NCBI GenBank assembly: GCA_028829895.1
Contig: CM054177.1
Coordinates: 38,718,564 to 38,782,563 of the forward strand
Length of the DNA stretch: 64,000 nt
Direction of reading: 5' to 3'
From: Sinotaia quadrata
Lineage: Eukaryota > Mollusca > Gastropoda > Architaenioglossa > Viviparidae
Of this stretch, positions 58,074 to 64,000 are shown one piece after another; positions within the stretch are counted from its first letter, which is position 1, and each line of letters opens with the position of its first letter. The translations under genes were made by a program, and so were the position numbers. Below the pieces are notes generated by a model, which saw only the letters and a program-made list of their open reading frames with translations, was not told the DNA's origin and did not search any database.

Positions 58074-58265
58074 CTTTTCTGGTGAAAAACGAAGGAAAGA
58101 TGCTATGTGTGCAATCCATGTTTCAGTTACCACCTGGCTCTGAGGACCACCAAATCCACGGAAAGCTGTGCATGATGGGATGTTGGTTTTGCACATGGTA
58201 CCAGTTACATGCATATTGGGAATTTTATAACAGTTATCAGAATGAAGTATGGCACGGCTCAACAC
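58074..58265 (-). CDS. XDH: Gene A exon, active-site arginines (LSRAILH, TAFRGFGG)
   Basis: The 192-bp phase-0 exon encodes 64 residues. Arg of LSRAILH aligns with bovine Arg880, which binds the purine carbonyl in xanthine dehydrogenases and is replaced in aldehyde oxidases. TAFRGFGGPQ holds the equivalents of Arg912 and the substrate-stacking Phe914. CYKIPNMHVTGTMCKTNIPS matches bovine [20 protein letters not shown]. The acceptor is GTCAG and the donor GTGGAA. Confidence 0.97.
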
Positions 58266-58329
58266 CTGACAAAGACATTCAATACAAACTCAGTAACAGT
58301 GAAAAATCTAAATAAAATAGTTATAAATA

Positions 58330-59485
58330 GATAATTTCTAAAATTCAGTTAAATTTGAAAAATGATTAAAGTTTATTTATAAGCATAAAGAGAGTAGGCA
58401 ATCTAAGAGTGTAGACAATCTAACTGATGTTTTCTCCTTGATTTTTCAAAAAATTCAAAACTTTGTTTGTTAATTCTTTCTATGTCAGTGGTTACAAAAA
58501 TGGTTAGAGATTTTGTCAACATGACCTTTGCAAAATAACAACCCTTTGTTTCTGTATTACTGATTACTACAATAGTTAGAGGCTTTAAACTTCATGATCT
58601 CTGCAAAATAATGATAAATTTTTCTGTTTCCTGGCATTCTGCACAGCACTCTGATTGTCAACCAACACTGTGCTGTCAAAGACTTGCATGACATAGTTAA
58701 ATACCTTTTCTGAAAATATTAAAAATGAAAATGAAATCACTTCTCAACAATTTGAATTATTTTCCACAACTGAAATCTCATCTCCCATCCTCCAACCCAC
58801 TCATCCCCTGGAAAGAAAATAGTTTATACTACAGTAGTCAAGAGAAATAATGGAGAGCACCAACATAGCTGTATGCAGTTAAGTTGATAAACTTTCCATA
58901 AGACTAGGAACAAAAGAAAGAGCCAACACTTATATGCAGTAATTTCACTAGATAAACTTTACACAAGATAAAGAAAACTTACACTGTTAGTAGCAAAAAA
59001 AAGATGTTATTGAGATGGTTAATAATGAATTTTAATCCATTGATTTTTAACGTGCCATCATGTGTATAAACAGTTGAATTGACTGGTAAATAGACTGTAA
59101 TGATACTGTAACAAATGCTGTCATGCATTATATTATAGTCATATACATTTTTAAATGTCTTTATCCCACTAATATTTATTTTATGTATAATAATCTGATT
59201 TTTTTGTAATTATTTAAAAGATTAACCACTCTGTAAATAATTCTAACCAACTGCATAAACTAGGCATAAAATCATCAAACAAAGGAATTAATTTAATGAA
59301 AATAGTCAGTAATCGGAAATGGAGAGTTACAGTCAATGTTAAATCTCTACCATGCATTCATGATGTCCAGACTACTGTATGCAGCAACATTACTAGTTAG
59401 TCTGAATAAAAACAACAACTAACAAATAGTTTAATCAGTACACAAGCTAAAACACTAAAAGTAGCCTAGTACATATAGCATTTAC
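58330..59485. other. Intronic sequence, no gene recognised
   Basis: AT-rich part of the 4.5-kb intron of gene A. Degenerate duplication around 58440-58640 ('ttagaggctttaaacttcat'-like). No exon seen. Confidence 0.6.
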
Positions 59486-59489
59486 AATT

Positions 59490-59945
59490 TAAAGATTAAT
59501 TGACATCAGTATTTCCATGAAACCAATAATTTAAATATCCATACAGTCTTATGTCCTAATACACAATTCAACAGATTAGTGTAAATATAAACCACAGGAT
59601 AATTATTATCAGAGAACAGAAATTGAGTTATAGAGAAATAAGCAATATTAGTTTGTACATAACCTCATCTAGACGATTGCCACATTAGTCTTTCGTGCAC
59701 TTTCATAACAAAGTCACAATCTTGTTCACTATAGAATTGTCAGTTTCACATGTCCTCTAGCACACTGTAGAATGTCCCATCAGTCACTGTTCTCCCAAGA
59801 CTAATCTGGATGCTCCTTTGCTATATTAGTTTCTTCAAGCAGAACAACAATGTAGCAATTTCCAGTATTTAACTGAAATTCAGAAATTCCATGATGTTGT
59901 CAAGCATACTTTGCCACCTTACATCAAAAGAGTGCACTTAAAAAG
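59490..59945. repeat. Dispersed direct repeat, copy 2 (counterpart at 41690-42190)
   Basis: Same family and orientation as the copy at 41690-42190, about 17.8 kb away in another intron of the same gene. Shared blocks include 'tatcagagaacagaaat', 'agtttgtacataac' and 'agaattgtcagtttca'. No coding capacity. Confidence 0.75.
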
Positions 59946-60764
59946 ATTCCTTAAAAAGAGAGTCCCACTTCCCAACCATCCCCACAACCCCATGCTCCTA
60001 CACAAAATTGGTGTAAGCTGGAAATACTCCCCCAAAATACTGTTTGCCTCTAACCAATCTGGTATGTTGACATGGTGCATTTGAGCTCAAGTGGCTTGTC
60101 TCCTAATAAACATTTATCATCTACAAACAGCTACATATAAACTATTTGTATATAAATATCACCAATATACTGAACGTTCATATTCATTTAATTTATATTT
60201 GCAAGTTCTAAACATAAAATTGCAGCCTGTTTGTGATTTCTAACAAAGTAATATCAATATATACATTTGGCCATATAAAAAAAAATCACTATTATTTTTA
60301 ATTCATTGGATGCTGGTTGCCATGATAATATTAAATTGTATTTTCTGTGATTAAAACATTACATTTATATTTAGGACATGTTAAACTTTCTATAGTTTTG
60401 TTCAACTATTGTTATTATTAGTTTGGACTATTATTTTTTTTAATTTAGCAAACATGATGCAATTTTAGAGAACTAGAAAAGATTGCAACTTCAATTAGTT
60501 AAGTCATTTTATTTGTCTGGGTTTTTTATATTAAATGCCAAAGTTAAAGAGAATTAACAAAAATGGTGAATGAAGATCAAATGTCAACAATTAAGAAAAC
60601 TAATAAAATGGTGAATGAAAATTAAATGTTAGAGTTTAAGAAAATTGATGAGAATGCTGAGTGAAGATTAAATGTTAAAGTTTAAGAAAATTAATGAAAA
60701 TGGTAAATGCAGATTAAATGTTCAAAACTGGACCATCTCTTTCCTTCAATTCTTTACATCCAAC

Positions 60765-61075
60765 AATGTTTGGCCAATGTGAGAAAAAAACTTTGATGAT
60801 GATGACCAATGTGAGAAAAAAACTTTGATGATGATGACCAATGTGAGAAAAAACTTTGATGATGACCAATGTGAGAAAAAACTTTGATGATGATGACCAA
60901 TGTGAGAAAAAACTTTGATGATGACTGACCAATGTGAGAAAAAACTTTGATGATGACCAATGTGAGAAAAAACTTTGATGATGATGACCAATGTGAGAAA
61001 AAACTTTGATGATGACCAATGTGAGAAAAAACTTTGATGATGACTGACCAATGTGTAGAAAAACTAGGATAATGA
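60765..61075. repeat. About 28-32-bp minisatellite 'gaccaatgtgagaaaaaactttgatgatgat'
   Basis: About ten units built of 'gaccaatgtgagaaaaaact' and 'ttgatgatgat', with one to three GAT steps varying between units. Three overlapping minus-strand open frames of about 100 codons here are artefacts. Confidence 0.93.
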
Positions 61076-61625
61076 TCCACCAATGTGTAAAAAAAAAAAT
61101 GGTGTCAATGACTGTCTAATACATGTATATAGAAAAACTGTGATAATTACTGGCCATTGTGTAGAGAAGCTTTGACAGTGACTGACCAATGTGTAGAGAA
61201 GCTTTGACAGTGACTGACCAATGTGTGAAAAAACTATGACAATGATCAATATATGAAAAACTGTGATAATGACTGGCCAATGTGTGAAAAAACTGACAAT
61301 GAATGGCCACATTGTACTAAAACTTCGATAATGTTTAGCCAGGATGTGGGAAAAAAGTGTGACAATGGTCAAATTGTGCTAAAACTGGCAATGATTGGTC
61401 AAATTATGCTAAAACTGTGGCAATTATTGGTCAAATTATGCTAAAACTGTGGCAATGATTGGTCAAATTATGCTAAAACTGTGGCAATGATTGGTCAAAT
61501 TATGTTAAAACTGTGGCAATGATTGGTCAAATTGGGCTAAAACTGTGGCAATGATTGGTCAAATTATGCTAAAACTGTGGCAATGATTGGTCAATATATG
61601 GGACAACTGTGGCAATGTTTGATGA
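61075..61625. repeat. 31-bp minisatellite, related to the previous array
   Basis: From about 61360 near-identical units 'attggtcaaattatgctaaa' plus 'actgtggcaatg' repeat every 31-32 bp. The interval 61075-61360 holds transitional units ('tgactgaccaatgtgtagag', 'aagctttgacag'). The whole 60765-61625 region looks like one evolving array. Confidence 0.88.
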
Positions 61626-61882
61626 ATGTGTGGAACACCTAATAATAAAATAATAAAAATAATAACAATAAAACTTACTCAAAGTGTTTCTCCTTTACAT
61701 TCAAGATATGTTTCATCAGAAGAAAATATTGAGCTGATAGAGAACATTTACTTAATTGGATAACCAAAACCACCAGTTAAAAGAAATTAATTCCCATTGT
61801 TGATAGATTTTAATCAAATTTGCTCCTGAAGCTGAAAGTCAGAAAGACATTTTCACCTACTGACACAGAAACAATCATCAAG

Positions 61883-61992
61883 CTAAAACAACCTTAATTT
61901 AATTGTTTTAGATTAAATAGGGTTATAAATCATGCAACTAAAGCAACCTTAATTTAATTGTTTTAGATTAAATAGGGTTATAAATCATGCAA
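61883..61992. repeat. Exact 52-55-bp direct duplication
   Basis: Two adjacent copies of 'aaccttaatttaattgtttt' plus 'agattaaatagggttataaa' plus 'tcatgcaact', essentially identical. A recent duplication. Confidence 0.9.
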
Positions 61993-62726
61993 CTGTTATT
62001 TATGTTTCAATAAACATGTCTGTGCTAATGAAGCTCTGGCTCCATAGAAAATTAAAATTTTTGTTTTCACTTGCAACATTATTCTTTGGGAGAAACATGC
62101 TGTGTAATACTGAATTTATAATGTGCTCAGTTTTTCTGCAATGTGTCTACTGCACTTTGCCAGACATTGCTATAATAATTAGATCTGAAATCTAGATACC
62201 TCTTACAGCTGTTTTAATAACTGACATTTTTTTATTATATCAACTAAAATAAAGAAATTGTTATATAAATAAATGAAATGAATCAAGACACTTCCTAGCA
62301 ATAGTAAGACAATATTTTTTTATTGCACGAAGAAAAATAAAAATATTATTCAATAAATGAATGAGATTTAAAATCTAGACACTTTGTAACTGATAACTAA
62401 TACATGTACTACTGTTCTCATTACATAAATTATATGAAAGCATTACTATAGAAGTAAAAAAGATCTGAAATCTTGATAATGTTTAAATGACAGATATACA
62501 AATGCTCTTAATTTATTATATGAATGAAACCTAGACAACTTGTAATTATTAGTTATACAAACGTTCTGATATAAATTGAAATAATGGTATTATTATATGA
62601 ATGAAAGAGATTTGAAATGTACATGCTTTCTCAATGACAGCTAAGGATATGTTCTTAGAAAAAGAAGAACGATGGTTCAAATAATCTAGATAATAAAGAT
62701 TATTTATAATTAATAAAATGTCTTAC

Positions 62727-62813
62727 TCCAATTGACATATCTATGGAGACACCAGCATTTATAAAAAGTTCTACATTCAATGCCAAAATCTTCCCATCTG
62801 ATCTGAAGCCAAC
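62727..62813 (-). CDS. XDH: Gene A first exon in the window, start of the C-terminal molybdenum domain
   Basis: The 87-bp phase-0 exon encodes 29 residues: VGFRSDGKILALNVELFIN then AGVSIDMSIG. It aligns with bovine VGFMKTGTVVALEVDHFSN and VGNTQDLSQSI. The acceptor is TTTGACAG and the donor GTAAGA. The preceding exons (molybdenum domain start, FAD and Fe-S domains) are not in 62814-64000. Confidence 0.88.
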
Positions 62814-62829
62814 CTGTCAAACAAGAAAA

Positions 62830-63110
62830 AACTTTCAATGTAATATTAAATAGTGTCAATTTGCACTGAAATAATATCAACAAACAAGGAAAAGTTTACA
62901 CCAAAATAATATTAGCTAGTATAATAAAATTTCACTGTCAAACTAAATAGTGACAAACTTAGCACTAAAATAATATTAGCTAATGTAATAAAATTTCAAT
63001 GTCAAACTAAATAGTGACAAGCTTAGCACTAAAATAATATTAGCTAGTATAATAAAATTTCACTATGAAACAAAATAATGTCAGGTTCATTATGAAATAA
63101 TATTTGCTAG
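62830..63110. repeat. About 64-bp minisatellite resembling the acceptor of exon 62727-62813
   Basis: Four units share 'ctaaaataatattagctagt' and 'cactgtcaaactaaatagtg' with 'acaaacttag'. The true acceptor flank reads 'cctgtcaaacaagaaaaaac' plus 'tttcaatg'. On the minus strand units therefore repeat TTTGACAG, the splice acceptor. Confidence 0.75.
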
Positions 63111-63114
63111 TGTG

Positions 63115-64000
63115 ATGCTTGAAAATCATCCCCAATTAATTTGGGCTTAGAATTGGCTAATATTAATTATTTACACTCTACACTGATGGGAAGGGGGACC
63201 ATCCAGATCAAACAGTTAGTTCAGTCACGCTTGATTGACAGTCACTAGCAAGAGCTCCCTGGTCAGGCCTCTAAATAGTAATCAGATAGAAGTCTGCTGC
63301 AAACCACCTTTGGGCTAGAGACAGTGGGGAAGGGGGAAGACCTGTCAGCTCTTTGCAGTAAGGCAGTTCCATTAAAGACAGTCAGGTGTGGAGCAGATGT
63401 AAAACAGGTCCAGGTGGATGGTTCTGACCCACCAAAGCCCAAAGTCAATAAATACCCCAGTCATGCCTTGTGCCAGGCATTGCAACAATATTCTCTATGA
63501 TAAATATCAAAGTTGGACTCAAATGTTAGGACACATGGTAAACTATCTGTTCGAATTTAGAATAATGTTAAATTATTGTTCATATATTGTGAGATATGTT
63601 AGAATTCTTTATTAACTGAGATGTTATAATGTTGTTGATTAAGATGTATTAGAATTGTTTATAGATTCATTGATACGTATAATTCGTGTTTGAAATGCTA
63701 TATTAATAAATGAAAGATGTATGGGGCTGAACAATTCTTTGCAGAGAAATTGTAAGTTGAATGGTTGAGGAGAGAATGAGAGAGAATAGAAAGTTATGAA
63801 TTGTCTCTAAAGCACTAAGATCCCATATGTGCCTTTCTTTATCTGATTCCTGATTGGAAAGAAACACCAAAGCCCAAACAGACTGGTTTGATTCCTCAGA
63901 GTCCAGTCTCCAGACTTTCAAGTCTTTCTGCGGTCACTTCACTTACAGTATACATGACTGTAATTTGATTCTCCGTCTAGCTAGAGCAGCACAATGTTGT
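63115..64000. other. Intronic sequence, no exon recognised
   Basis: A GC-richer block at 63180-63480 may be a short interspersed element, but no tRNA-like promoter boxes were found. The rest is AT-rich. No family motif of the missing upstream exons is visible here. Confidence 0.5.

Larger units (their letters stand above)
32071..62813 (-). other. XDH: Gene A: xanthine dehydrogenase, 3' half (12 coding exons, 5' end outside window)
   Basis: Twelve minus-strand exons join without frame breaks into 483 residues plus a stop. In order they are 62727-62813, 58074-58265, 57609-57754, 55111-55192, 54101-54196, 51246-51374, 45850-45983, 44943-45057, 40813-40899, 39942-40109, 38160-38327 and 32071-32118. 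The encoded region is the C-terminal molybdopterin-binding part of xanthine oxidoreductase, which oxidises hypoxanthine to xanthine and urate in purine breakdown. Residues matching bovine Arg880 (exon motif LSRAILH), Arg912/Phe914 (TAFRGFGG), Phe1009 (FGLAF) and Glu1261 (GEPPLF) are present. Arg880 separates xanthine dehydrogenases from aldehyde oxidases, which usually lack it. All introns are GT-AG, from 0.3 to 6 kb. The N-terminal Fe-S and FAD exons lie beyond position 64000. No stops or frameshifts were seen, so the gene looks intact. The paralogue type is inferred from the active-site residues. Confidence 0.9.

Noticed and set aside
60714..61372. Several overlapping minus-strand frames of about 100 codons
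   Set aside because: All come from the 28-32-bp minisatellite and differ only in frame.
693..62813. Reading all exons as one gene
   Set aside because: N-terminal exons lie downstream of the C-terminal stop codon on the same strand, so one transcript cannot join them in order.
63263..63448. 61-codon minus-strand frame as an upstream exon of gene A
   Set aside because: No match to xanthine dehydrogenase blocks expected there, and no proper splice boundaries.

Overview
The window looks like metazoan nuclear DNA that is AT-rich, intron-dense and full of tandem repeats. A mollusc or other lophotrochozoan is my best guess. This rests on repeat style and element types, not on a diagnostic marker. 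The only protein-coding host genes I can support belong to the xanthine dehydrogenase / molybdo-flavoenzyme family. All their exons are on the minus strand.

Two family members lie head to tail. Right part (32.07-62.81 kb): the last 12 coding exons of an upstream gene (here 'gene A'). They encode 483 residues of the molybdenum-cofactor domain down to the stop codon, and every join keeps frame at consensus splice sites. The 5' exons lie beyond position 64000. Left part (0.69-14.72 kb): the first seven coding exons of a second gene (here 'gene B'). They run from an initiator Met through both [2Fe-2S] domains (190 residues, all eight cluster cysteines present) and continue off the left edge. About 17 kb separates the gene A stop from the gene B start codon. 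A TATA-like element plus a good splice donor near 22 kb could be the gene B promoter and a noncoding first exon.

The rest is introns and intergenic DNA carrying mobile elements and minisatellites. The mobile elements include a hAT element inserted in another hAT element (4.59-6.34 kb), a third hAT fragment (10.6-11.34 kb), and an RTE-type LINE with an inverted 5' segment (32.46-35.62 kb). There is also a second LINE with endonuclease and partial reverse transcriptase (42.6-44.48 kb) whose 3' module recurs at three other loci. Others are a 430-bp CpG-rich terminal-inverted-repeat element (29.90-30.32 kb), a possible solo LTR (37.30-38.12 kb) and several unclassified dispersed repeats. More than 25 minisatellites with units of roughly 24-104 bp fill the introns.

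The most unusual pattern is that several intronic minisatellites have units resembling the splice junction of the exon they lie beside. Junction sequence appears to have been copied repeatedly into the intron. Two of these arrays were later split by insertions. I see no operon, CRISPR, phage or other prokaryotic system, and no convincing new multi-gene system. Most short open frames in the region are repeat artefacts.
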